Source: Rhyzopertha dominica (taxonomy: Eukaryota; Arthropoda; Insecta; Coleoptera; Bostrichidae). Taken from it: DNA of 64,000 nucleotides. The stretch covers positions 47,301,786 to 47,365,785 of the forward strand of contig QCXZ01000041.1 of assembly GCA_025024175.1 (NCBI GenBank), given 5' to 3'. The position numbers and the translations under genes were made by a program. Positions 11,480 through 22,588 of the stretch are shown here, one piece after another (positions within the stretch are counted from its first letter, which is position 1; each line of letters starts with the position of its first letter). The notes beneath the pieces were generated by a model that worked only from the letters and a program-made list of their open reading frames with translations, was not told where the DNA came from and did not search any database.

Positions 11480-12165
11480 TCTTCTTCTTTCGGTCCCGTC
11501 CCCTATTGGAGGCTGGAAATTGCCATTTGAATGTTAACCTTACTTATCGCAATTCTAAATAGTTCTGTGGAGCTGCTGCCGNACCACTCCCTTATTAAGT
11601 TTCGCAGCCATGACATTCTTCTCCGTCCAACATTTTTCTTGCCTCTTATCTTTCTCTGCATTACAAGTTGCAGCAATGATTATCGTTTTGTACAGTTTTT
11701 CTCAGAACTTGCGCATTCCTTATTTTGCCTACTCATGATATCTTCAGCATCTGTCAATAGCACCACATTTCATAGGCTTCTAGTTTTCTTTTACATCTGC
11801 CTGCGTATTGTCCATGGTTCAACACCATATAAGGGAGTAAGTATTGCATAGGGGATTTTAATTTTAGGAAAGACATTTCGTGATTGTTGGACACCATATC
11901 CAATTTCCTTGGTCTGATCATATTTTCGTTCAACCACGCATCGGTAATTTGGGTTCCTTTCAGTTGGAACGCCTAGGATATTTAGATCGGCTTTGATGTC
12001 TGACTTTGTTATTACCATTAGCTTAGATTTTGTTATGTTGATTTTTATCAAAATTCGTTACAATGATTGTTAATTATTTCGACCGGATATTGTAGATCGT
12101 CAATATTGTCAGCTGTTAGTGCCTCTTTAAGTTAAGGGCTTCCTCATATATGGCTTCGCTGTATA
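11480..12165 (-). pseudogene. LINE fragment: RT thumb/C-terminal region (RTE-like endonuclease-RT family)
   Basis: The minus strand, read across several frames, gives a colinear series typical of the C-terminal part of insect endonuclease/reverse-transcriptase LINEs. It runs ADNIDDLQYPVE, ITKSKLMVITKSDI, a degraded YLG-type strand, LLYGVE-like TPLYGVEPWTIRRQM, then basic C-terminal text (VGRRRMSWLRNL). Frameshifts and stops separate the pieces, so it cannot make a protein. The 5' part with the catalytic core is absent. The family call comes from motif order and the clade name is tentative. Confidence 0.65.
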
Positions 12166-12399
12166 AAAATATAAGCAAAACAAATGCTATTTGATGAATT
12201 TAAAGCTTGCTGCTGTTCAGAACTAATATTCCACATCTTTTTTAAACTGTATGTAAGCACGCATATTAGAATAGCCACATTCCATCATTATTCTTTGGAC
12301 TGCTTGCGGCTTCAGAGCAATACTAAACTACCAACAAAATGTCATCCGTGGCAAAAGTGCTCGCATCGAAAATGACATTCAAAGCCCGCACACACCGAA

Positions 12400-12780
12400 A
12401 CAGTTAACATTTTGGGGTACACATTATATTCCCGGCGGCCAGCTGCGGTGCCCGTATATAGGAGGAGGCAGTGATCCGAAACACTGATTGCCGTTCACAC
12501 CATTTCGCTCGGCGGCAGTATACATAAATACCGGAATAAACGAAGCAACACTTGCTTATTATCGGGTCGCCCCCCTGCCCTTTAATTGCGACACGTTTCT
12601 AAGTTCGAGAGATTTTTTTGCCCCGGTCGTAAGACGGGAATGTGACAATTCCGAGAGTTTAACGTGAAGGGGGGAGGGGGTAATAAAATTTTAAGGGTCT
12701 ATTAAAATTAGTAATGCCGGTAGGGTGCGTTAAATTCAAAATTTGGAGGGACCAACCGCCCGGGATTTTGTGACGTAAAA
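12400..12780. promoter_or_regulatory. GC/CpG-richer island, candidate regulatory element
   Basis: This is a local block of CpG-containing sequence (CCCGGCGGCCAGC near 12430, CGCTCGGCGGCAG near 12507) inside AT-rich DNA. It has no long ORF and no repeat signature. Function is inferred from composition only. Confidence 0.3.
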
Positions 12781-14290
12781 CCGTTGTTTTATCAACGAAA
12801 CATCAGGTTTTTATTAGATATAAAATGATAAGGCCCTTTATATTTTCTGAACAAGAGAAGTAAGTAAGGAGAGCACAAGAATGAAGCGGTTACATAGTTA
12901 GAAAAGTATATAAATGAAAGGTCCTAAATTTCAAGGGATGGGTAGTACAAAAGACGTGATATCTTTCGTTGAGGGTTAAATTAATTTTACCATTGTTAGT
13001 CTCAGGTATTTATCGCAGCACGTCTTGCGAAACCCGGACTGAACAACAGGTAGGATTTTAATAAATCACCTGCCCTGGTCAATCCACTCTTGCCTTATTG
13101 GGGCTCATCAGGTGGGGGTAAAGAGTAAATTGAACAAAGCAGATAGTCGTCTTTAACCGCGCTGGTGTGTAAAGGAGCTGAAGGCATTAGCTCTTTTACA
13201 CAGGTAGGAAGTAAAATTTGTTTCTACGTATTGAAAATAGCCAACTTGTCATTTCCAAAAATTGAACTTTGTTCACGCAAAGTAAATATTGTGACACCAT
13301 AAAGTGTGTATACATTTTTGAAGCATCCTGAATTTTAACTAATTAAAGACTTTTCTTCCAAGCAACTAGGGAAAACATAATCAGTTGTTTATTTAATAAT
13401 AAATAGATATGAAAATAAGAAAAGCATTTTTAGTTTGCTTTATAAATATTATGATTGTTGATGTATGTAAGTGTGTATTTTGTATTTGTAACAAATAAAA
13501 AAAAATATTCATAAAAACCTGTTTGAAATTCTAAATTAGAAGAAACACTGTTTAAAAAATGCACATTTGGTGTATTTTGGTCAAATTTCCTTGCATATTT
13601 TAAGAATTTTTTATGCGTGCTTATGTACTCTGAGGTCAACTGTGTTAAGCCACAAATTTTAAACTTCCATGTTTTTGTTGTATCGCCATATCTTTTCATC
13701 TACTAGTACTAAAGTGTCTTACGTCTAAAGCTAGAGACAACTTGTTTTGTGGAATTATGAAACAGTGCTAAGGCACAAGTAAAGTCAGAGGCAAAATGTG
13801 CTTTAGTATTGTTGACCTTAAAGGAAAGTATAAAGTCTCTTTGATATTATGTGAAAAGATTGCGAAAGCTAGGCAAAGTAAAGGAATATGTAACCTGGAA
13901 TATTTTCAAAAAGTTGAAGAAGACAGAATCGCCGAAATTTTTGGCAGTTCTGGTCGCTAGGAAAATATATTAATCAAAAGTTGGTGGCATTCAGCAACAT
14001 TGTAGCAGCAACAAATAGAGATAGGGATAGAACAGGTGAGAGAAAGAATGTTACTTTGACATATCATAATTTAACAAAAACAGAGTTGTTTGTTTTTTTA
14101 CTTCTATAAAATTAATACAAGGTCACTAAATACGGTAAAAAAGGTTCAGGTAAACACTATTAAATCGAGCTTAAAAACATTGGACTTTTTCAATTTTTCT
14201 AATGCTTTATATCCCGCAATTAAATATATGCCGTTTCCTGAACAAATTGCATAATTTAACTTGACACAACTAACCACTACTAACAGTAGA
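12781..14290. other. Non-coding; hairpin; possible Gypsy upstream remnant
   Basis: A hairpin at 13167-13201 pairs GTGTAAAGGAGCT with AGCTCTTTTACAC (12 of 13). The stretch immediately upstream of the Gypsy pol relic (about 13,730-14,290) may be further Gypsy gag/protease sequence, but I could not recognise motifs in it. Confidence 0.4.
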
Positions 14291-14668
14291 ATTGTTTTCC
14301 GTGTTTGATAAAGAACAGTTAAATTTAGCTCAACCACGAAGTTTAATTCAAGTGGTCAATAAGTATTTAGGTATTGGTAATGGACATTTAGGTTGCACTA
14401 AACTAGTTCAACATGTAATTCGTACATCGTCACCTACAATCAAGCAACGTAGCTATAGAATGAACTTTCTAATGCAAAAAGACACGATGCTGAACTAAAA
14501 AGTATGTTAGATGATGGGTCAATTAAACCATCGAATAGTTTCTAGTCCTCACCAGTGCTTCTTGTGCCAAAAAAAAGGATGGATTGTTTAGATTTTGCGT
14601 AAGCTAGCGAGACTCTTACCCCTTGCGGTATATGAGTGCGATATTGTATAGCTTACGGAATGGTCGTT
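14291..14668 (+). pseudogene. Gypsy-type pol relic, 5' half (linker and start of reverse transcriptase)
   Basis: The plus strand reads FDKEQLNLAQ, then LGIGNGHLGCTKLVQH, SPTIKQRSYRMN, LKSMLDDGSIKPSNS and SSPVLLVPKK. This is the order leading into Ty3/Gypsy reverse transcriptase. Several frameshifts and stops are present. The protein resumes after the Penelope insertion at 16462, so this is one gene cut in two. Gypsy elements copy themselves through a reverse-transcribed RNA. No LTRs were recognised on either side. Confidence 0.8.
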
Positions 14669-14685
14669 ATTTATCATCTATAGAT
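14669..14685. repeat. Target-site duplication of the Penelope insertion, left copy
   Basis: ATTTATCATCTATAGAT recurs at 16445-16461 with one substitution (16 of 17). Both copies encode the same YLSSID piece of Gypsy reverse transcriptase, as expected if the insertion duplicated its target. Confidence 0.8.
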
Positions 14686-14748
14686 GGTGATGTTTATTTT
14701 GTGGAGTCCTTTTGTGTTAATTTTTCTTATTGTATTTATTTGTAGGCA

Positions 14749-16257
14749 ATGATACAATATTGGAAAAAACAACAATATATATCTAACGAAATAGCATATA
14801 AACTTATAATATATAATGCTTTACCCCCAAAAATATACGGACAACCAAAGATACACAAACCAAATATCCCTCTCAGACCTATAATAAACAACATACAGTC
14901 ACCAATATACAACCTGGCAAAATTCTTGAACAGTATTTTAAAAACCATTATTAATAAAAACCAATTTCATATTAAAAACTCTTTCGAATTTAAAAACAAA
15001 ATTTCCAACATATATATTCCTAATAACCACATTATGATTTCTCTAGATGTAATTTCTCTTTATACTATAGTATACTAATAACCATTAATAGAACCAATTA
15101 TCACAAAAAATTGGCAAGAAATAGAACAATATACAAATATCCCAAAAACAGATTTTCAAATTATTTCCAATTTAAGAACAATTATTATAAACATAGATGG
15201 GGTAGCAATGGGATCACCCATCTCAAGCAATATAGCACAAATAATAATGGAAGATCTAGAAATAACAATAACAAACAAAATAAATAATATAAAATTTTAT
15301 ACAAGATATGTAGATGATCTATTCTTAATAATACCAAGAGACAAAGTAAACGAAATTTTAAATTTGTTTAATAGTTATCATCCAAAATTACAATTTACCA
15401 TAGAGACAGAAAAGAAAAACACAATTAACTATCTATACCTTACACTAATTAAAAAAGATAATAAAATTCTCACAAAATGGTATTCAAAACCAACTGCATC
15501 GGGAAGACTACTAAATTACCATTCTAACCAACCCCACAGACAAAAAATAGCTATTCTAAACAACACTATACAACGAATAATAAAATTAACTAGTCCAGAA
15601 CTTAGAATTGAAACTTTACATGCCACTGCTAAAATACTAAAGAATAACAACTACCCCACTAAGTTAATAAGTAACTCAATAAAACAACAAACAAAAAACT
15701 ATACAATAGTATTCAATACGAAAAACAAGAAAAAAAAACACGAACATAACATACTTAACCTTACCATATATACCACCACTTACTCAAAAAATAATAAACC
15801 TACTAAAACCACGTAACTTCCAAATTACATATAAACCAGTTAACACAATTAAACAATTCTACAACCGTTAAAAACAAAAACACCAAAAGAAACAAGAGCA
15901 CACACAATATACAGTATAAAATGCAAAGAATGTAACAAACAATATATAGGACAGACAGGACAATACTTCAAAAACAGACTACAACAACATAAAAATAATA
16001 ACATCTACACAGCTTTAAAAAAACATCAAGAACAAACTGACCACACTTTTGACTTTGATAATACCAAAATTATTACTAAGGAATAACATAAATATAAAAG
16101 ACAATTTTTAGAAATGATACATATTCAAAAAACCTAAACACGTGCAAACGACAGGACTGACATACAAGAACTAAGTAATACCTACTACACCGTCTTTAAA
16201 CACACCTTCCCACCGTCACATTTACCATCCACAATGATAGCAAAGGAACAAACTTGA
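14749..16257 (+). pseudogene. Penelope reverse transcriptase plus GIY-YIG endonuclease, disrupted
   Basis: In one frame from the ATG at 14749 come PKIYGQPKIHKPNIPLRPI, SPIYNLAKFL and SLDVISLYT (motif A region). Two adjacent TAA stops follow (15076-15081), and the same frame then continues through IDGVAMGSPISSNIAQ, FYTRYVDDLFLI (YVDD catalytic box, both aspartates present) and KWYSKPTASGRLLNYHS. A frameshift before ~15755 moves the text into the next frame (PPLTQKIINLLKPRNFQITYKPV). After another shift the GIY-YIG part reads YSIKCKECNKQYIGQTGQ with the downstream RLQQHK helix. A stretch of about ten residues ahead of the DGVAMGSP block also seems missing. The RT would copy RNA and the GIY-YIG domain would nick target DNA. 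Confidence 0.85.
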
Positions 16258-16339
16258 AGGTACATTTTATATTAATATCAAAATTGTAAATGTCATATTG
16301 ATTTTTATAATAATTTGTCAATCTGCAAAATAAAAATAT

Positions 16340-16377
16340 TCGACAAAGACCTAAATTATAGGTCGAAACGTTATGTT
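16340..16377 (+). ncRNA. Degenerate hammerhead-ribozyme-like motif of the PLE 3' end
   Basis: A 6-bp stem GACCTA/TAGGTC (16348-16353 and 16359-16364) with loop AATTA is followed directly by GAAA (16365-16368). Next comes the short ACgttatGTT (16368-16377), which fits the AC/GU mini stem III and NUH cleavage site of type I PLE hammerheads. The preceding core box should read CTGANGA but reads TCGACAA, changing three conserved bases including the catalytic G8 position. I judge it a decayed, inactive ribozyme. Known for the family: PLE terminal repeats encode hammerheads. Confidence 0.55.
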
Positions 16378-16461
16378 ATTAGAAAAAAGTGTCTTTATTT
16401 TATAAAAAAGGAGCCAGAACCTACAAATAAATACAATAAGAAAAATTTATCATCTATTGAT

Positions 16462-17325
16462 ATAGTCTGCCTATTAGCAAATTGAATTGAAAAAAAAAAC
16501 AGCAAGCAGTACACAGCATTCAGCATTCCCGGTCGCGGTTTATTTAAATTTAGATGTACGTTCTACGGTTTACAAAATGGGCGAACTACTTGGCATAGAT
16601 TTTTTGATAAGGTTCTAGGGTCAGAGTTGGAACCGTATTGTTTCGTATATTTGGACGACGTCATTATTGCTACGCCAGATTTTGATACTCATTTAAAAAC
16701 TTTGCGTAAAATGCCAACTTTGTCTTCCAGAACCTCGTTATTTAGGATACATTGTGAATAGGCAAGGATTATGTACCCCGAAAAAATAAAAGCCAATTTG
16801 TGGGTTAAAGATCCCACTACAGTTAAATAAGTGCGTAGTTTGCCAGGTCTGATCGGTTGGTATCGGAGGTTTATACCTAATTTTGCCGAACTTGTAGCAC
16901 CCTTGTCTAACTTGCTTAAGAACAACCACCGATTCGAATGGACCGAAAAATGTGCTAAATTTTTTGAAACTCGTCGAAGTTTATTAGTTACGGCCCCGAT
17001 ATGTCATATTCAAATTTTGAACAACCATCGAACAGACGGACGCTTCGGCTTCTTCTTCGGTTCTCTCTCAGAAATGTGAGGATGGGGATCGCGTAATTTG
17101 TAATCTTTCAAGAGCTTTAACACGACAAGAAAAGAACTATTCGACTATTGAACAAATGCTTAGGCGTAATATGGGCAATTGAAAATTAAGGCCTTATTTA
17201 GACGGACAGAAATTTACAGCCATAAAAGACCATCACTCGTTATTGCGATTGCAGAAGATTCGCTACNGTTACTATTATTTCTTGCTTTGGAAATCAAATT
17301 ATGAACATATTCGACGTTCTGCATA
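16462..17325 (+). pseudogene. Gypsy-type pol relic, 3' half (reverse transcriptase and RNase H)
   Basis: The reading resumes with NSKQYTAFSIPGRGLFKF, then YGLQN, FFDKVLGSELEPYCF and the catalytic box YLDDVIIATPDFDTHL (YLDD codons at 16648-16659). The RT connection follows as LPGLIGWYRRFIPNFAELV, APLSNLLK and RFEWTEKC, and then RNase H-like text (TAPI..., SRALTRQEKNYSTIE, IWAIE-like, LRPYLDGQKF, KDHHSLL). Stops and frameshifts occur throughout. The integrase region and 3' LTR were not recognised beyond ~17,325. Confidence 0.8.
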
Positions 17326-17559
17326 GCTGTCATGAGAATTGCTACTCTAGAGAGGTACTCATTCTTAGCTGTGTCTCTTAATGACCCTAATCACCTTAGA
17401 CTTCTAATATCCCATATCTACTGGATATTCTACAGTCTGGCTAGATACCAGTACCCTCGCAAGTAAGATAATGGCAACCCTAAATTTATGCAAAATGCTC
17501 CGATCCATTCTTCACCGAACCTAGCGACTATCTGTACCTACTAACAAATTTATTAAACA

Positions 17560-18150
17560 TGGGCTACTCGGCCATCCCCGCATCCCGACTGCCGCACAGG
17601 AAATAGCCCGTCCACTTATTAATTCCCCACTCGTACGGCGCTCCGTGCTCCGATCCCCGTTCGGAGCTCAAGAGCGCCGCGACGCTCCTCCGCCAGCTCC
17701 GTCGGCGTAATGACGGCGCGAGCCGCTAGGGGCGACGCCTCCGGCGCAGGACCGCCATCGACCGCCGGCGGACTCCTGCAGAACTCGCCGAACGAACGCC
17801 TAACAGTTCGCTGCGAGGCGCCGTTTCGGGAGCAGGGGCACACCATAAGCTCGATCCCATACGCAAACATAAACAAAACATTATCATCAGAGGAGCGCGC
17901 GACACAAACGAAGTCCGGTTGGACCGGCAGATCCGACAGCTAGTTTTGTGAAAGGAAGTGGAGTGTGCGAGTGAACGCTGTGTTTGATGAGAAAGGTGGG
18001 AAGCCCGTCATCCCCTGGGGAAGGCACTGTGGTGTCGTGAGGACGTCTGAAAAATTCATCACCGTGGCTGGTGAGTTGGACGGTTATTTGGTTACGGAGT
18101 TTTGGCGGGGATTAGCTAGTGGATTTGTTAAAAAAGGACACGAAGCGTAA
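17560..18150 (+). promoter_or_regulatory. CpG-rich block, candidate promoter and first exon
   Basis: This is the most CpG-dense part of the window (about 17,620-17,830), with CpG-packed blocks such as GCGCCGCGACGCTCC and GACCGCCGGCGGAC. It is followed by a less CpG-rich, AG-rich transcribed-looking stretch. A splice-donor-like GGTGAGTTGG lies at 18070-18079. Open frames on both strands (for example 17710-17943 plus) have alanine/arginine-rich composition driven by GC and match nothing known. I interpret it as a promoter with a 5' untranslated exon reading rightward. RNA data would be needed to decide strand and start. Confidence 0.4.
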
Positions 18151-18249
18151 AGAACACTAAATACGCATCCTTACAAGATATCATCATACTTAGGGTGCCT
18201 AATCGCAAAAGCTCATCAAAAATCTTTACCAAAAACTTCAATTTATCCA

Positions 18250-19530
18250 GCTGTTATTATAACGGTTTTCATGTCCAGCATAAGCATAGCTTCTGCACCA
18301 CAAATGTGATATATATTTACACGCCTAGTTCTATGTTGTTTCTTCAACTGAAGCGGTATTCCATCATTCCATAGGATGCCTACATGAACTTTGAAGCAAG
18401 GTGAATGCAAGTTTGGTGAAGCAAATTATCTGCTATCCACTTCTGGCTGTATTATATCTAAGAGAGTTATGCCAAAATTGCAAAATTCTTCTTGCGATTA
18501 ACCTAATCCATCTTATTGGATGTTAGTGTATTAAGATCTTTTTGATGGCATTCACTTGCGCTCGTTTTTGTCCTAATAATATATCTTCTATAGCTAACCT
18601 TGGCTGCACATATTCAATGGTCAATTTACTTCGAGATTATGACGTATTATATCTGTTTCGATAGACAGGCTCATTTTCAGTCGATTCTATAGAACGCGAC
18701 ATACTCAAATAGTTTATCTTTAGATTAAAGTGGTCACAAAAGCTTTACTATCATTTCGTTTTGTTGCTGTTTTTAACACTAGACTTCTTCCAGACTTTAG
18801 AAATGTCCATGCTTAGAGTACCTACACACACAAAAGTGTCTAAATGTTCTTCACAAGGAATCTAATTTTCTCAAGCTGTGGTCGTAATAGTTTTATAATA
18901 CATTATTGCATGTCCAGTACTAGAAGTATGATATTTACATGTTAGCTTTCCTATTGCTTTTTGCAGTCAAGTACTGCTCCACTATTTCACGTGATACCTA
19001 CATGAAATTTGAAGCAAGAGAAATGTTAGTTTGATAAACTAATTCCTGTTTAAATTGCCTCTGTCACAACCTAATTTGATGTACCAGACGAATGTAGAGT
19101 TAAGAACACCTACTTTCTCAAAGCAGGAAGAGTTTTATCAGTTTGCTGCTTCATATCAAGCTTTCACGATGACATTCAGCCGCGCTGCCTTTATGGCTGC
19201 ATATATTTTGTGGCTATTTACTCCTAAATGAGTTACTTTTTTATATATACTCCTATTTAATAAATATATAGTCCAAAGCCAAGTTACAGTTACGATTACG
19301 AGTTGCGTTAAAGTACTTAATTAGTAGCTTTAGTGCTGCCCACTTTGAAAAACTCGCGTTTCGTAAGACGACTTTACATATCCATACAGTTTCTTTCATT
19401 CTTCTTACAAGATTTCTTTTTGGATACTCTAAGCACACTGCATTGCTACAAAAGCCTACATGCACTTTAGTAATACTGAGTTTTTTTTTATCACCATGGT
19501 AATGATATTCATTTGTCCTCTTGGTCGCTT
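18250..19530. repeat. Ancient tandem repeat, three diverged copies, period ~620 bp
   Basis: Marker phrases recur in the same order. CCTACATGAACTTTGAAGCAAG (18379-18400) recurs as CCTACATGAAATTTGAAGCAAG (18997-19018, offset 618) and as CCTACATGCACTTTAG (19455-19470). GATGGCATTCACTTGCGCTC (about 18543) recurs as GATGACATTCAGCCGCGCTG (about 19168) and AATGATATTCATTTGTCCTC (about 19501). GCTGCACATATTCAATGG recurs as GCTGCATATATTTTGTGG. The third copy has an internal deletion. No coding content was recognised. Confidence 0.6.
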
Positions 19531-20467
19531 TGCTTTTTGCAAGGATGATCGACCAAGTTGCAAGAAATATAACATGTTAGAACGGTTTCTAGAAAATTGG
19601 GTCGGAACCTAAATCAGGACCCCACAGCAATAAGAAGAGTGCTTTTTGAAAGTATATTATGATCATGTTGTAACTCCAAGAATGAAACAACTAATTTCTT
19701 AAAAAAAACAGGTAAACCAGATTTTGCGAGTACATATGACTTACCGAAAACAAAAACCTCAAAATCTTCTATCTCATCGACTGTGGTAGTGGTGGGAAAA
19801 TTAGTTTACGCCCGAATGTATTCTGCTTGTAAACAACGTTCTCAAAAACGTTTGCTCCTAAATCTTCTAATTTTAACTCGATAAGGATGCAGTAGAGAAC
19901 AGAATCGGAAAACTCCCTTTATCCCACCAGAAGTAACAGAGAATCAGGTGTTATNAGATATCTAATGTACTGCAAACAACCAGTGAAGTACCATTAATAT
20001 TTGATAATTAATCTTTAAGTAGATTGTTTTAAACATGGGTTCCTTTNAATGATTATTCTTTATAATAGTTTGAGAGTTACAAGCAAACTCCAGCGAGTAT
20101 GTGGACGTTTGTGACTGATCCATCATCGCCTTAAAATTAAAATCACTAGCAAATTGTAGCAGTTATCTCTCATTCTATTAAGCATTCAGTCTTCCTATTT
20201 GCTTGGCTTAGATATATTTCTTATATTTTTTCTTTCTAGGATCAACAAATCTGTATTGATTCTTATACATTCAAAAATACCTTGAATATTTCAGTTTGAA
20301 AACCCTACGTTGTTAATTTTGTCGCGATTCAGTGCTATAAATACAGGCTGATGGTTTAATATCACAGAGTAAATAAGACAAACCTTGAAATATTGATCGT
20401 TGACGTTTTACGCTCTCTTGTGATGGACAATAGCCGGACAGGTACGTGGATTATGGCATAAACTTAA
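19531..20467. other. Non-coding AT-rich stretch
   Basis: No supported feature; two ambiguous bases (near 19955 and 20047). Confidence 0.5.
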
Positions 20468-21180
20468 TATCAGAACTACACCAGAACTGAAGCAAATGCT
20501 CCTTTTGAATTTCCATTACAGCCGCGGTCTAACCCGAAAAGGTCAAGAGTTCAGTCTGATTCTGACAATGAAAATTTACGTACCAGTACTTCTAACCTCT
20601 ATGGAGAAAATATCTCAAAAATCAGACGTAAGCATTCAAAATTGATTTCAAACCTCACTTTGACTGCCTCTAGTCGCGAAAGCTTACGTTTCTATGAAAT
20701 CAATCTTCCTTTACATAAAAGTATTATGCTTCAGCTGTAAATACAGACATTTTCGCATCACAGGAGAATATACTAGTCAAAGTCAAGAAGAGGGATGTAA
20801 ATGGTGCCCTCTACATCCTACTACAACTAAATTGTGCAAACGAAGTATATCAGAACGTAGTACTCACTCAATTCACAGGATGTTATTTCGTGTGCCCAGA
20901 AGGGGTGCTTTCAGTGACGCATTTACTGGAGAGAAACACCTCTCGCTGAAGCAACAAAATATTTACACAGTAATGAAGGCAGATTTAATTGAGCAAATAA
21001 TCACCAATGCTATTTCATAATAAATTTTTCATTATAAATTTGGGTACCAAATATATACCTTACATTCATCCAACAAAACATACCCAGAAACGTAGCGCAA
21101 AAGTAAAAGTAGTAAGAGATATCTATTGCACCAATTCACCGTCAGAAGACGAATTTAGTGGGGCAGTACAATAAAATATA
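20468..21180 (+). pseudogene. Unclassified ORF relic, polar and basic protein
   Basis: A 90-codon open stretch (20468-20737, stop TAA 20738-20740) gives Ser/Arg/Lys-rich text with a nuclear-localisation-like RSNPKRSRV and an acidic SDSDNEN. Later frames continue with protein-like text. Examples are GEYTSQSQEEGCKWCPLHP in an open frame ending near 21018, and KHTQKRSAKVKVVRDIYC followed by SPSEDEFSGAVQ and a stop near 21172. The combination suggests one frameshifted protein of roughly 230 residues. I do not recognise a domain. A transposon-encoded protein is most likely. Confidence 0.35.
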
Positions 21181-22488
21181 TTTCCCATATATATAATTGT
21201 CCCTATGTTTGATTTATAAAGAATCAAGGAGAGTTTTGCTTTACTTAAATAAAAGAGAAATCTAAACAATTTTGACAGTGAAAGCGTAACTAAAAGGGAA
21301 AAATGCCTGGTGATAAGTACGAGTATATTTTCTACAAGGTTACAAATAACATGAGGTCTATTATAAATATCGATTTGTTAAGAATTAGAATTACTATTCG
21401 TCATTCTGTGATAATCTCAAAGCCCTGGAATATACTGACCGCTATGTTATACTTCTGTTTCAAAATGCCTACTTCTTTTAAACATTTTTGCCGCATTTTT
21501 CAAATTTATCAGGTAATTTAGGAATATACTCTTCAAGATTTTATTTAAAACCGTTTTTGAAGACTTTCAATTATATGAGTTTGCACAGACAAGATTTATT
21601 TTTTGTCACTTTTCAATGTAATACAGAACTCGTATTGCTTAAAGCGATTTTTAAGCTAAACATTCGAACACTACTACCTTCATTATTTATTTGCATTGAT
21701 ATATATTTCTATTGATAGAAATAATTAGAACGTCTAAATTTGTACATAAGAATAGGTTAGAACGGTTCGCTTTTATTTTATGTATGGCGGAAAACGCAAA
21801 TAAAATTTTACTGCCCCTGCCATCTCCTACAAGTCCACCTATTATTTATTAAATAAAGCCAAAAATACCACGGGTCACATACCCGAACATCGGAAATAGC
21901 CAGCCACAATCTATAAACCCTCAGATTCGACATGACCCTCGCTTATATTAGATTACGCCCAGATCGATCCAGCATGTCTTACAAACCCTTTTATATTAAT
22001 GCAAGCTCTGTATGCCATCAAACTACCATTCAAATTTAAAAACTCCAATCTGTACTTTCCATTAAAGTTGCAACAGCTGTTCACCGGCTTTGGCGTACAG
22101 ACACATCGTGATACCCACAAGCAGCACGCTTGCACATGTATTTTAAAACAATCGCGCTACTGTAAATTGAATGCGTTAAAGATCGACTGTTTCTGGCATT
22201 ACCTACGCTCATTGGAGGAAGAATGCCCCTTTTAGAACCATTCATTATGTCGTTAACGGCGTTAACAGCTAAGAAAGGATCTGACGTAATAGTCTTGCAG
22301 GAACGTTTCAGCAAATGAGAATAGAAGTAACTGCAAACTTAAAGCTCGGAACGTTTGTCTAGCGGCGAGTAAGAAGGTAAAATGAAAGTGACTATTGCAA
22401 AACAGCAAACCAAGAGAACACTCGTATCTAAAAATTTGCCGGTTTACTATGAAAATTTGGATTTGGATTGACCTGTAGGAATTTATAA
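21181..22488. other. Non-coding; mixed-composition part with E-box palindrome
   Basis: From about 21,800 to 22,320 the sequence is less AT-rich and contains the palindromic E-box AACAGCTGTT (22072-22081). No gene is supported. It may be another regulatory island. Confidence 0.35.
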
Positions 22489-22490
22489 TA

Positions 22491-22522
22491 CGAGGCATGT
22501 TTTTTAAGTAAGTACCGTTTTG
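22491..22522 (+). repeat. Mariner left terminal inverted repeat
   Basis: Matches the complement of 23775-23806 at all 32 positions. It is preceded by the TA target copy. Confidence 0.97.
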
Positions 22523-22588
22523 GAATTAAAAAAAGACGTGCAAAGATATCGCAATAATTTTATCTTACATGAAAGCCTGTACCTTAAT

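Larger units (their letters stand above)
14686..16444 (+). mobile_element. Penelope-like element (PLE) inserted in Gypsy pol
   Basis: The element is about 1.76 kb and is bounded by a 17-bp target duplication. It carries a reverse transcriptase of Penelope type followed by a GIY-YIG endonuclease remnant and a 3' end with a degenerate hammerhead-type motif. A perfect 28-bp inverted repeat lies at its two edges (14719-14746 and 16420-16447; the right copy runs three bases into the duplication). PLEs are known to carry RT plus GIY-YIG and hammerhead motifs in their terminal repeats. The coding part is strongly A-rich on the sense strand. Stops and frameshifts show it is dead. Confidence 0.85.

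Noticed and set aside
14640..14720. Second full PLE terminal repeat at the 5' edge
   Set aside because: Only a loose resemblance to the 3' end (TTTATTTT...GGAG(T/C)C) is visible and no hammerhead core, so I call only the 28-bp inverted repeat.
17619..17943. Overlapping Ala/Arg-rich frames on both strands of the CpG block
   Set aside because: Both strands are open at once and composition explains the residues; a non-coding promoter/UTR is more likely.
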